Assembly: GCA_029891385.1 (NCBI GenBank) | Contig: CM057233.1 | Span: 11,225,460-11,289,459, forward strand | Direction of reading: 5' to 3' | Origin: Erythroxylum novogranatense | Lineage: Eukaryota > Streptophyta > Magnoliopsida > Malpighiales > Erythroxylaceae | Length of the DNA stretch: 64,000 nt | Shown: piece after piece, positions 23,977 through 36,472 of the stretch | Position numbering within the stretch: the stretch's first letter is position 1 | Layout of the letters: the number at the start of each line of letters is the position of its first letter | Program-made: the position numbers and the translations under genes | Notes under the pieces: model-generated | The model's database searches: none | Told to the model about the DNA's origin: nothing | Seen by the model: only the letters and a program-made list of their open reading frames with translations

Positions 23977-24371
23977 TTTGTTCTACGTTTGAAAAAGAAA
24001 GGGAAAAGGAAATTGTTTCTCCTCCTAGGGCACGAACCCTCTTCTCCTCCTTCGGTGGTTTTCGTTCCTTTCTTCTTCTTGATTCTTGCTTGTTTCTCTT
24101 CCTTGTGGTTAAAGATCGACGAAAACCTTTGAGAGAAGAAGATTATTTGATGAGTTTGGAGGGTTCATCGTTGGTGTTGAGAGAAGGGAAAGAAATTGGA
24201 GGAAATCAGAATGGTTAGACTGCGTGATTTGGTAAGCATATGATTTAATGTTGTGATTATTTTGTTTAAAGCATGCATAGGGGTTAATTGTTAAACATTT
24301 GAGTGTTTAAGTTGAGTTAATACTGGATTTTAGAGAGAGAAAGAGGAAGAAGGAAATCGGAGAAACGAACA

Positions 24372-24585
24372 AGGTCGCACGTCGCGACGAATAAATATTT
24401 ATTCGTCGCAACGTGGAAATTGCTTAGACGTCGTGACGAGGAATGTGGGACGTCACGGCTAGCGTAAAACATTGACACCGCGACGAGCCTCTCCCTCACG
24501 TCTCGGCGAGCCTGAAGGAAGCGTTCGTCGCGGCGAGCGTCTGTACGTCGCGCGAGCGACTCCCGCACGTCGCGGCGAGGAACGG
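24372..24585 (+). repeat. CG-rich palindrome minisatellite in family B LTR
   Basis: Degenerate copies of ACGTCGCGACGAG / CGTCGCGGCGAGC at about 20-30 bp spacing. It lies inside candidate intron 1, as in E1. Family A has no equivalent. Confidence 0.8.
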
Positions 24586-25654
24586 TTTCTGATGTGTTTT
24601 AATTGGAGTTTTAAACTATAGCTAATTGTGCAGACCTCCAATTGAGGTGAGGTTTGATTCGTAATGATCTAAAGAACGAGGTCTATAATTGAGGAAAAGA
24701 ATGAGAGTTTGAACGAAATTGGCGAGTTCTACGGCATGTTATTGAATCGAAATGAGCCGATATTGATTAAATGAGTGAAAGTTAGATATTGAGTAAAAGA
24801 AAGTAGAAAGTGGGAAATGGTACCGGGAAAATCATGAATAGGCATAGTACATCATTTATTCAAGGCATGTGCATCATTAATTATTTTGACTGTGCATTTT
24901 GTAATGAATGGAATTAATTGATTGTTATAGAGCCGATGGATCGTAATCCACGAACAGTGCTGGAGCTTCCAGGCAACCGCTAGGAAGTTCAAGTGAGTAA
25001 CCTAGTTATTTTCTTAACCTATACGTGTTTAAATTTCATGTACGATTGCCATGTGGAGTTAAGGAAGGATTATGTGTGTTTGTTTTGATTGATTTCGAAC
25101 CACAGGTGTTCGAAATATTTGGAATGTGTTATAGAAGTGTTAAATGTGCATAATTGAAAGTGAATTGGTTAAATGTGAAATTGGACCTAGTGTATTAAGT
25201 TGTGACACAAATTATTGAAAAACGAAGCATATGCATTCATGCATAATTGCATGATCAGATAATGACAGTTGTGACCGGTGGAACCAACGTAATTAGAGCT
25301 TATTTCGATGATCGAGCTATGCCCAACGTATATGAGAGCTTTAAGCTCAATGCACAGGACCTCTTGTCCAATGTTTACAGAGCCACTGGCTCAATGTATC
25401 AGGGCATATCACGCCCAACGAGTATCAGAACCTCAAGCTCAACGCAATATGCCCGTCACTGGGACAATTCAGGCGCACGGTCACAACAACAAAATGAAAA
25501 TGGAAAAGTGTCACATGTGCATCATATATATGAATGATTAAATGTGATTTGTGTGAAAGGCAATACGCCTTATATGTGTAAAATTGGCAATGCATAGGAT
25601 AATTTGGAATGTGTTAATATGTGCTATGATATGAATTGATTGTATATGCATGTG

Positions 25655-25705
25655 TTGGGTAAACCATCGATGATGGTTTCTCACTGAGTTCGCAAACTCA
25701 CCCAA
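25655..25705 (+). other. Three-way-junction block, family B 3' LTR
   Basis: The outer stem is TTGGGT with ACCCAA, hairpin 1 is AACCATC-GAT-GATGGTT, and hairpin 2 is GAGTT-CGCA-AACTC. Confidence 0.68.
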
Positions 25706-26131
25706 TATTGCAATTATTTTTTTTCAGGAATTGAAGAGTACCCCGTTGGAAAAACGGGAGTATGATCTCAGCAAGCAAGTCAGAGTTCGGGTCGGGATCA
25801 GTCTCATGTCTGCATTTGAGTCATTTTGGTTTTATGTGAAAATTGTATGTTAGCAGATAAATATTGTTATTGTATTGGGCCCAATTTGATTTCGAATAAT
25901 ATGTGTATGAACTGATTCGATTACTGAAATTGGTTTCTGATGAAAATATTTTCGTATCGTGGCCCAAATTGTGTATTAATATCTGCGCACTTCGTTGTTT
26001 TCGAAAAGAAAATAATTGGCTTTCTAAGCATTTGAATGAGTTGACCGTTCTAGCATACCACCCTCGCGGGTCACGGGCTCGGATATCACCGTCAATATCG
26101 GGTTCGGGTCTCGCGGGAGTGGGGTGCTACA

Positions 26132-27212
26132 GTGTCGATAAGACTACTGTTAAATTATTATGCTAAAAGCTTTATGATAATAGGTGGCTACTGTTAGCAA
26201 ACATGAAATATTGAATATTTAAGGCATAAAATTTATGGGGCCACATCCTTCTTCATTTGAAAACACCTACATCCTGTTTGTAGTGAATTATGCCTTAAAC
26301 TGGGTCCACATAATTGCTTTTCCTAATATCACCAATTCAGTGTTGCAAAATTTACAGAGAGAAAGTGTTGTAAAATTCATAGAAAGAAACATCTTCTCTT
26401 TGTTGGTGCCTTAGGCTATCATTAATGATAATGACTTTTACTTCTACAACTATAATTTTAAGATATTTTTTAAAAAGAATGGGTGCACTTTCAGGACTTT
26501 CACCATTTATCATTCTCAAACAAGTGGGTAAGTTGAAGTATATAAATGGGAGTTTAAAGATTTTAGAAAAAAATAGTTAATATTTTTAATTAAGAAGGAT
26601 TAGACGCTGAAACTTAATGATGCTATTTAAGCTTATAAGACATCTTTTAAGGCTCGATTGGAAATTTCCCCTATGAGGACTTAACTAACTGAAGCACTGG
26701 TTATATAAAACTTATCAGCATTGTATTTCACTTAATGGTGGCCCTATAGTTGATATTGATCCATCCATCTTATTTTTAGCTAGCTTATACTAGCTAATCA
26801 TCTTGTAAGGCTATACCTTCTTTCTTTTGGAAAATAAAATTTTTTATTTCTAAAACATATTCTTACATCTTCTAATTAAGGTTGAGTAAAAGGCTTTTTG
26901 AGAGGTAAATAAACTCATCTTTAACTTCAGTTTGTTAATCAAAATAGACTTTTAGAATTGAATGAGCTTGATGAGTTCTTATAAGAATCATTTTAAAAAA
27001 ATCTCAAATTTAAAAAGACTAGTCTAAGGCATTCCATAATAAAAATATCCTAAGGAGGTGATTTGAGGTAAGACTTAAACTTCCGCTTTTTAACTCCCAT
27101 TTGAAATTAATTTTATAGAAATTAAAGCCTAAGTGGTTAGGACCGTTCATTGTAATGAAAATGAAATATGGTGCCATTAAAGTTGAAGACGTAAATGAAA
27201 GATCGTTCATAT
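26132..27212 (+). pseudogene. Athila/Tat-like gypsy integrase fragment, decayed
   Basis: From about 26236 a reading with several stops gives GPHPSSFENTYILFVVNYAL, then IAFPNITNSV, FIERNIFSLLVP, AIINDNDFYFYN, and a Y-H-S-Q-T-S-G-stop-V-E stretch (about 26510). Further on come AYKTSFKARLEISPM, an LELNELDEF-like segment (about 26950) and KWLGPFIV near 27130. This matches the order of the Athila integrase core (GPFPSS.., VPRAIISDGG, YHPQTSGQVE) and its C-terminal GPF-V-GA-E block. The two catalytic Asp regions are still recognisable. The fragment starts directly after the family B 3' LTR and ends at the junction with family A, so both edges are truncated. Stops and frameshifts rule out function. 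Confidence 0.75.
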
Positions 27213-28844
27213 TGATACCTTCATAAAGGGATTGCAAATACACTAATTGTGGACTCAATGAAAAAGTTAAAAGATGTATGGTAAAGTCAATGAGACCCTA
27301 ATAGGGAATTATGCGAGGTAAGCAAATGGTAGTGACTATGATTATAGACGGAATGTGTTTGAAAGTGTTGAACAGTGAAAAGTAAAAAGAACTTTATGAA
27401 TAATTGAGGAATTTGATACTGATGATAAGCATACCCTTGGAGAGTGGGCAGTGTGTGATGAAATGAGACAATATGTTAAAACGGTATAAGATAAATTGAA
27501 TTGATTTTGATAAATGGTATTGGTTCTATGATCGAAATTGTTTAAAGCCTTGGAGACTGTAGATTCCTATAAGGATATACTGTGTTAATTTGAGGAAAGA
27601 GACAGGCATAAATACCGACAATGCTGAAATGAACGGACAATTCTGCCTGCTAGACTCAACTAGTGAATAGATAATGTTGCAATGAACAGATTACAGATAT
27701 TGGGATTTCCAATGAATGTCAGGTAGGTTATGGCTAATTGTGAAGTATTTCTGGAAACTTGAGATACTGGATAAAGGTAAGGAATGGTTAAGAGTTCTTG
27801 AGTTAAACTGGTGAGTCCTATAAGGAGTCTGATTATGCGAGTGAAATCGGAACAACAATATTGAATGCTTCAAAGAATAAGTTGTGTACCCGATAAAAAG
27901 TGATAGAACAAGAAAGTGAACAGTCGAAGCTAGACATTCTGGTAAGTATATGCAAAAAGTGAAATTGATGACTATGAGTATAGAATGAAGTGATGAGTGA
28001 TTCAAGTGCTTAGAGGTTTGAATGGTCAACAGGCACAATGCGTAAGTGGTTTAGGTTTCATAGGATTATGACCGTGCTATAGAGTTACGATTTACTATAG
28101 GGATACCTCGCTACACGCACGATTGCCTAACGGAGGCAAAGACCAACATTGAGTCGAAATGCTTGTGATGAGTGAAATAAAGGAAAGTGACTCGGGAAAG
28201 CGCATGGGTTAGTTAAAGTTGATCGAGGATCGGACAAATGAAACAGAGAAAAATGCATATCCGAATAGAGGGCGTGAACACTATAGAATAATGAATTGTC
28301 TAAGGAGAATTGAATTTGAACAGAAAGTCAATGGGATATAAAGCATGACTGCATTAGGTAATGTATCACTGGTTATAGTGAAATGGAGCTAAATGTCATT
28401 GTATTGGTACCAAAGGAATTTGAATCGTCCCTGACGAGATAAGGGAGGTTATGGTAAGTATCATAGTAAAAAGGGTACGCAGAATTGGCATATCAAGGAA
28501 GGTATTAGAATAAGTCTGTATATTGAGAAAAAGGTATTAAATGATAACAGGTTCGGAAATAGTGATTTAAGTCATAGCATCGGAACTACTATGAAAATGG
28601 CAAGAGAGATAGTGAAGACAGTGAGATCGCCAACTGACAGCATTGTTGATTCCGTCTACTGTGATGAGGGATAGAGTTAGCCAAAATTAGTAATCGAACA
28701 ATGATGAATATAGTTCTGTGACCTTTCGGAAAATGAATTATTGAGTGGAAAAGTGTATGGGACATATAAAAACATATGATTACGGTCATACTGAACTGTT
28801 AATTGAGAATTTTGAGGACGAAATTTTTATTAGGAGGGGGGAAT
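27213..28844 (+). mobile_element. Family A internal region 2, right part
   Basis: It resumes the match to internal region 1 at TGATACCTTCATAAAGGG, only two bases (AG) after the left break, and runs to the PPT at 28832-28843. Several CTG-containing motifs differ from copies 1 and 3 near 28690-28720. The small ORF of copy 1 is frameshifted here at about 28466. Confidence 0.9.
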
Positions 28845-31800
28845 TGTAACATCTCACCCTCAATTGGAAGGGTAAAATAGTAAAATTGACATAGGATGGA
28901 ATAGATTTGGAGTGAATAGGACTGTTCATGCATAAAAGGATTGGTCCACAGTCACATTTGTGCACATGAAATTACTGTGCATGCATACATGATATTTCCG
29001 GTTTGCGTGCCTAAGACAATTTTATTGGAATTAAAGTGGTTAATGGGTTTAAAAAAATTATTCTGAGTGCGCCATAAATTGTTTTCTATTTTAAGGAATT
29101 TTTCGGAATTTTTCTGGATTTTTCCAGAGAAAATTTCCGGACCGGAAAAAAAATCGCCAATTGGCGAACCGATTGAATTTCTACTGTTATTTGATCTTAA
29201 AACTCTTGCATATTTTAGTGGGACCCTAAAGTAGACCCTTAAACCATGTAGTAACCGAAATTGTGGGTGTATAAGTTGGATATTTATTGATTAAAGTGAT
29301 TAAAGTATAATAGTTGAAATCTTTTGACTTTTCTTCATTTCTCCATCAATTGCCAAGTGTCCAAAGGGGTTTAATGCTTTTGTCTTATGCTTGGCCTTGT
29401 AAATTCGGCAACTCATGGATAAAGGAGTGAAAAAGTTGAATTATTGCTTATGGCTCATCATCATCCGAAACCTACTTTGAGTTCCTCTTCTCCATCGATT
29501 TTTCTTTTGGTTCTAGCTAAATCACTCTTTTCTTCTACCTTTTAAACACTTCCTCTCATGCATGCAAGCTCAACCCTCTTACCTCCCTTTGCAAGAAATG
29601 ATGTCGTGTATGAGTAGGAGAAACTAGGAAGTTGTGAGAGTTGGAGAATTGAGGAGATGGGAGCTTTGACTAGGTAAGGTTTATGTTAAGTTTTCATTAT
29701 GTATTTCATGAATCATGGTTATTAGATGCATCCAAAGGAGGTTATTGTTTACTAATCATGAGTTATGATGGTTAAATGTTATGAAAATGATAGTTTGAAT
29801 TGTTGGGTTATGTTTGAATATGATTTGAGGAAGTTAGCATGAAAGATTTGTTGTAATTTGTCTTAATTTGATTTTGATGGCATATTGATCATTGATTTTA
29901 CTTGGAAATGAAGAAGTGAGTGCTGCCAATTTTTTTGTATTAGCCCTAGTACATGTATGAATGGTATAAGAACTGATTTGTGTTCCTTTGGATGTTTAAT
30001 GATGTGTTAAAGGCATTGGAAATGATAGAAACTAAGATTGGACCAAATCTGGAAATTTAGGGTTTTAATTGATTGTACTGTTTTGATCATAACTAATTGT
30101 GTAGGAATGAAATTGAGGTTCAGTTTGTGGCCACTTAAGCTTTGGGATGTTAGCTACATATTTGTGTGAAATAGGTATTGTCAAATTGTAACTCTAACAT
30201 GTTGAAATTTGGCTTGGAAAGTTACTGTTTTGACTTAGGTGAACAGTATCCGGATTAATAACCTGATTGTTTTGATGATTTTTCTAAATTAATTGAGAAG
30301 GAACTAGTGAAAATGGTCTTTATGAGAGTTGTAGCCTACATTGTTAGCTTTCCAATTCCACTGATTTTGCAATTTTTAGATATGTCTATTAGGAGTTATG
30401 GACTGATGATTGTTGGCTATTTTTATGCATTGAATGAAACCTAGCTAGAATGTCAAATTTGGTGTACATTCAGATTAGAAGGAATTTTTGTAATTTTTGT
30501 GCATTGAATTGGTGTTGTAAATCTACTGAAGACTTTTAGATGACACATTCATCTTGAAAATGGTGTATGGCATATAATTTCTGGAAATCAGATGTGGGAG
30601 TTATGGATTTTCACAATTTGAACCTACATTGTGATGTTAATTCTTGATTAGGTCGAAACTTGCATAATGATTTGACATCGTTAGAGGCTGAATTGGAGTC
30701 TGGTTATTTCATGAAGAATTGAAGTTTCAGATTTTATCTTTTCAGGGATATAAAGTGTGATTTGTTTGACTTGTATACAGGAGATATGATTGATAGAAAT
30801 TCTTGCTCAAATTGAGTGATTTCGGGACATCAACCTAGAGTGAATTATTTGACCTAGTTAGCAAGGGAATTGAAATTTGGGTTGTTTCATGAAAGTTGTA
30901 GATAACATTGTGATCTTGATGATCATATTTATTGTATAATTTTGACTGCATAGAATGACAGATAGTGAATTTCAATGACTATTACGTGTTAGGAAGTGAA
31001 TGTGTGGGCAGTAGCTTACATTGGATGTTTGACACCCTTAGGGGTGAAATTGATTTTTTTGGACTAAAGGAAACTTGTAGAGGGTTTCATTACCTTTCCA
31101 ATGCGATATGGTTTGCATTTTTCTGAATTGTGTAGAATAAGTTATGATTTATTGAACTTCGGTTAAAGGAAAGGGAAAAAAGAGTAGGAAATAAGGGCAA
31201 TATATATTTATTAAATGTTGAATTTTGGTTTCCTTCGTTAATAACTTTTCCGTCCGACATCCGATTGACCTGATTCTTGAGGCATCGGATTCGTAGAATA
31301 TTGAATTTCATTTTCTGAGAGATTGGAGACTTTTGGAAGGAAAATTGACGTGGGTCCGGGTAAAAGTCTGTGTAATCACTGTTTTGTTGAATTGGGGACA
31401 TATAGAGGTCCGATTTGCGCATCGTCAGCGCCAATAGGTTTCTAATTTTTGGATAGATTTTTCTGATGGAAAAAATGGGATTAAGGCCGGGAATTCATGA
31501 ACGTGCATATTTTTACCTACATGTGCATCAGTAATTCATTCGGATTGAATCGTTAGTGATAGTTACCTTCTCTGATGCTTAGGCACAACCGGGCGTCGAT
31601 CGACCGGCGTGACAAAGACTTTCCGACAATAGCTCGAATTAAGATGTGAGTAACCTAGTTGATTATCCCGATCTACGTGTTTCTCGTGACTTGATTGCCT
31701 ACGGGATTCGTGGATTATATATGGCTTTTATTTCTCGTGAATTGGGCATTAGACAAGCTGTTTAATTGATTGTACATTGGTGACCCATGGATGTGATATA

Positions 31801-32771
31801 TTATATTGACTTCTATTGGGCATGTGCATTCATGCACAAATGCATTAAATCGCTAAAAGGAAAATTGTGAACCGAGAGGCCATCGCGATCTTTGAGCCGA
31901 GCCTAGAACTTGACATCTGCAACGAGCCCCGAGCTCGAAGGAGATAATTCTCCCAGGCAGCATCTAGGCGAATCACGTTTATCGCTCGGTCACAATCTTC
32001 GTAATAAAACTGAAAAAGTCACATATGCATTGCATCATTCTTTGGTGAATATCTGAAATGGATAATTATTGTGACTGTTTGACTTCGGTGACTGTATTGT
32101 AAATGGATGACTCTTGTCTTTGTGTTGCTTATCTTGTTGTGACTTTCTTATTATACGTAATTAAATATTGGTGTGACAATTGGTATGTAATATGAACTAT
32201 GAATATTGACTGTATTAGTAGTACTAAGACTGCCTTATTACTGTAATTTGTTATGTGATGCATGAATTGGGAGAACCATCGATGATGGTTTCTCATTGAG
32301 TTCGCAAACTCATCCAAAATTGCAATCTATTTTTCAGGATTTGAAGAGTACCCCGTTCGACGCGGGAGTATGTCTACTGTAGGCAAGTGAAGGATAGAGG
32401 TCGGGATCAGTTCGTGTCTGCATTAGTGTCTTACCAAATTGTGTTCCGCAATCAATGTATAACAATGCTTGGTATTTAGACTAAGCCCATTGGGGTGTTA
32501 TTGTTTTTACACATTGACAATTGCATTATTGTTGCCTGATTGTAATGAGTGTTGATTGTTTGTAATAACTGGAAATAGTTTATTGTGCTCATGGGCTTAA
32601 ATTACTTACTGTTTTTTTTTACCGTTGTTTTTACCGGGGCCAATGTATGTTATAAAAAAAAGTATATCAAGTTTTACCGATCGACTGATGTAGTACGCCA
32701 CCCTCGTGGGGCACGGACTCGGATATCACCAACGATATCGGGTTCGGGTCACTCGGGAGTAGGGTGTTACA
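28845..32771 (+). mobile_element. Family A LTR 3
   Basis: It starts TGTAACATCTCACCC (one change) and ends GGGTGTTACA. Candidate donor 1 is at 29674, the middle exon 31583-31645 and intron 2 31646-32337. Bases 31640-32200 carry an unusual cluster of differences, mostly where the other copies have CTG. Confidence 0.92.
32267..32317 (+). other. Three-way-junction block, family A LTR3
   Basis: Both hairpins are intact although flanking sequence in this LTR is heavily altered. Outer stem TTGGGAGA with TCATCCAA. Confidence 0.65.
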
Positions 32772-35700
32772 TTTAGGTGGTATCGAGCCAGTGATACGTA
32801 ACGTGTCTGGCACGATCAAACATAAGGTGTATGCATTTGAGTCGTGTCATTGCAGTTGTGGCAATCGATCCCTAGTTTGAGTCGTACGGGTAGAAATCCT
32901 ACGATGCGACGTGTCAAGTGATTAAGGAGAGAAAAGTGAGGCTGTGTTAGAGGGTGAACCCACGGAAGTGTATAAGCAATTAGGAAAGGAAAAAGGAAAA
33001 ATAGATAAGGAGATTGATATTGTACTGTGGTTAGAATGGCTGTGTTGGCCTAGACTGATGAAGGAAAGAAGTGATATTACTGAATTCCTGGATTAAAATG
33101 GTAATATTGTGGTGATAGAAAACTGAATATGTTTAGAACTGGGAGAGGTCCACTAGAGATATGGGAAGCATACTGGTTAAAGTAGGCCTAAGTGAGATTA
33201 ACAGTCCGGGATGATTAGGTAATTACAGCTCTGACTGTATATGTCATGAAATGGGAAATAGTGGACCGGAGTAAAGTGTAGATGGCCCGATCAGGCATAT
33301 ATTGATTCACTGCATTCGTGTTAGATATCAGTAGATATTATAGGCAAATGATGATAGCGAGATTGTACTAAGATCAATATTGTACCGTACCGGTCTTCCT
33401 AGAGCTGAAAGAACTGAAAGAGCAAAGTACCTAGTGCCTAGTCGAGTAAGAAAAAGTAGAAGATAAAAGTGTACAGATAAACTGAAATGAACTCGTGAAA
33501 CGGGAATGATCTTGAACACAGAAGCGTGAGACTGAAATGGTTATATGAATATTGTGCTAAAAGTTTGGAAACTAATATCAAAGGATGGTAAGGGGAAAAA
33601 AGACAGACTGATAATTTTCTACTGAATGTGTATCGGGAAATTCTAGATTTGGTTGAAAAGATGTATATAGACACAAAAATGGTAACTGGATGGGTAAATA
33701 GATAGAGATACAATGGAGTTGTATCAACGATTTTGTCGTGTTTTGGGGACTGTGAATGCCCTATTATAGATTGTTTGAGGATATTAAAGAAATACGAAGC
33801 AATAAGAAGATGATATTGTATAAGCCAAGTGGACATGACCTTAAAAGGTCAAGTTGACACATAAATGCTATGGGAATGAAACTAGGGAAATGAAAAGAAA
33901 AAAAAAGAAACAATGATAGTGATATGAAAAGAGTTGTCACATTTAAGTCGATTTACCGTTGGGAGTACCTATTGGACAGTGAAGTTGATCATGATTAATG
34001 AAATGTATGTGAAAGATACATGGAAATCATGGAGGAGATGATCAGTGAATGATTAAATACGTGCTTCTATAAGTGGCTATAAGTGTAAAGTTTATATTAG
34101 GTTAAAGTAAGACATAGGAGGACTGAATGTACCTTTATGAGAGGAAATGAGAAATGATTATGGCATCAGTTATTTATTTGAGAATTAGCATAAACGGAAA
34201 GGAGTCTTATGGAAGTCTGAATTGTATAGGTTACTAATTGGTTTTGGATAAAATCTTTGAGGTATAGATTACTGAATAAGTGTGAAAGAAAATGTTTATG
34301 TGACTGTCACAAGGAACCTTAGTGTAAGGAATGTTTTGATCTTTTAAATTATGGTATAAAATTGTTCTGATTGAGATAGTACGTATAGTGAAGAATGATT
34401 GAAAAGCAATTAGGGATAATAATTGGTTGATGAGACTTTCGTGAACAGTATAAAGATGGTAACAAGACTAATGGTCAAACGGAAAGAAGTATGGACAAAA
34501 TTAAAAGTGAAATTGAGTCATATCTCATATTACTGAAGTTATCTGTATTGTGTGTACGGAAATGTAAAGTATCCAATAACATGAGTGGAAGTTTAATTTG
34601 AGATGATCCTATTGCAATGTGAAGCAAATAGAGCTCCATAGGTGAGGCAAAACTGTAAAGTAGTCCCGAACTGTAAAGTGAAATACTCAAATGAAGTGGA
34701 AATTGATGGAAGTCCAAGTACAGATGATTAGTTATTGGTATATATAGATATATCGATGTGGATGACAGGAAATCGATTGAAAAGAGAATATGAGTATAGA
34801 CAAGAAGTCCTAAAGGAAAGCTGACAATGACGTGATGTAGTGATACCTTCATAAAGGGATTGCAAATACATTAATTGTGGACTCAATGAAAAAGTTAAAA
34901 GATGTATGATAAAGTCAATGAGACCCTAATAGGGAATTATGCGAGGTAAGCAAATGGTAGTGACTATGATTATAGACGGAATGTGTTTGAAAGTGTTGAA
35001 CAGTGAAAAGTAAAAAGAACTTTATGAATAATTGAGGAAATTGATACTGATGATAAGCATATCCTTGGAGAGTGGGCAGTGTGTGATGAAATGAGACAAT
35101 ATGTTAAAACGGTATAAGATAAATTGAATTGATTTTGATAAATGGTATTGGTTCTATGATCGAAATTGTTTAAAGCCTTGGAGACTGTAGATTCCTATAA
35201 GGATATACTGTGTTAATTTGAGGAAAGAGACAGGCATAAATACCGACAATGCTGAAATGAACGGACAATTCTGCCTGCTAGACTCAACTAGTGAATAGAT
35301 AATGTTGCAATGAACAGACTACAGATATTGGGATTTCCAATGAATGTCAGGTAGGTTATGGCTAATTGTGAAGTATTTCTGGAAACTTGAGATACTGGAT
35401 AAAGGTAAGGAATGGTTAAGAGTGCTGGAGTTAAAGTGGTGAGTCCTATAAGGAGTCTGAATATGCGAGTGAAATCGGAACAACAATATTGAATGCTTCA
35501 AAGAATAAGTTGTGTACCCGATAAAAAGTGATAGAACAAGAAAGTGAACAGTCGAAGCTAGACATTCTGGTAAGTATATGCAAAAAGTGAAAATGATGAC
35601 TATGAGTATAGAATGAAGTGATGAGTGATTCATGTGCTTAGAGGTTTGAATGGTCTCTGAGCACAATCGTAAGTGGTTTAGGTTTCATAGGATTATGACC

Positions 35701-36472
35701 GTGCTATAGAGTTCGATTTACTATAGGGACACATTGCTACATCGCGATTGCCTAACGGAGGCAAAGACCAACATTGAGTCGAAATGCTTGTGATGAGTGA
35801 AATAAAGGAAAGTGACTCAGAAAAGCGCATGGGTTAGTTAAAGTGGATCGGGATCGGACAAATGAAACAGAGAAAATGCATATCCGAATAGAGGGCGTGA
35901 ACACTATAGAATAATGAATTGTCTAAGGAGAATTGAATTTGAACAGAGAGTCAATGGGATATAAAGCATGACTGCATTAGGTAATGTATCACTGGTTATA
36001 GTAAAATGGAGCTAAATGTCATTGTATTGGTACCAAAGGAATGTGAATCGTCCCTGACGAGATAAAGGAGATTATGGTAAGTATCATAGTGAAAAAGGGT
36101 ACGCAGAATTGGCATATCAAGGAAGGTATTAGAATAAGTCTGTATATTGAGAAAAAGGTATTAAATGATAACAGGTTCGGAAATAGTGATTTAAGTCATA
36201 GCATCAGAACTACTATGAAAATGGCAAGAGAGATAGTGAAGACAGTGAGATCGCCAACTGACAACATTGTTGAATCCGTCAACTGTGATGAGGGATAGAG
36301 TTAGCCAAAAATTAGTAACTGAACAACTGACTGAATATGGTTACTGTGACCTTTCGGAAAATGAATTATTGAGTGGAAAAGTGTATGGGACACATAGAAA
36401 CATATGATTACGATCAAACTGAACTATTGATTGAGAATTTCGAGGACGAAATTTTTATTAGGAGGGGGAAAT
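32772..36472 (+). mobile_element. Family A internal region 3, non-coding
   Basis: Same layout as region 1. The PBS at 32778-32790 is damaged (TGGTATCGAGCCA). The PPT AGGAGGGGGAA is at about 36460-36470. No retroviral domain can be read. The minus-strand ORFs 33438-33836, 34475-34852 and 35319-35666 are copies of those in region 1 and are not called as genes. Confidence 0.88.
36074..36298 (+). CDS. Small conserved ORF of family A, second intact copy, 74 aa, function unknown
   Basis: Same start, length and stop as the copy at 12065-12289, with about six amino-acid changes (for example K-to-R and G-to-R). It has no known domain and may be a chance ORF. Confidence 0.2.
   Translation: MVSIIVKKGTQNWHIKEGIRISLYIEKKVLNDNRFGNSDLSHSIRTTMKMAREIVKTVRSPTDNIVESVNCDEG

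Larger units (their letters stand above)
18449..26131 (+). mobile_element. Family B LTR retrotransposon, 5'-truncated, non-coding
   Basis: The 5' LTR fragment is 18449-20032 (about the first 1.1 kb is missing), the internal region 20033-23435, and the complete 3' LTR 23436-26131 (2696 bp). LTR ends are TGTAACATCCCGACCC and GGGGTGCTACA. The PBS and PPT are visible. The internal 3.4 kb has no readable gag or pol and no long plus-strand ORF, so this is a second LARD-like element. The PBS TGGAATCAGAGCC has one change from the usual TGGTATCAGAGC. The breakpoint of the 5' LTR lies in its CG-rich minisatellite. Confidence 0.88.
23436..26131 (+). mobile_element. Family B 3' LTR
   Basis: Complete LTR. 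A TATA-like run is at about 23967-23976, and a pyrimidine-rich leader with CCTAGGGC at about 24020. The candidate intron 1 donor is TTTG|GTAAGC at 24232 with an acceptor ending at 24930. The middle exon is 24931-24992 and intron 2 is 24993-25727. Near the end, GGATATC and GATATCGG flank a short loop, as they do in family A. Confidence 0.9.
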
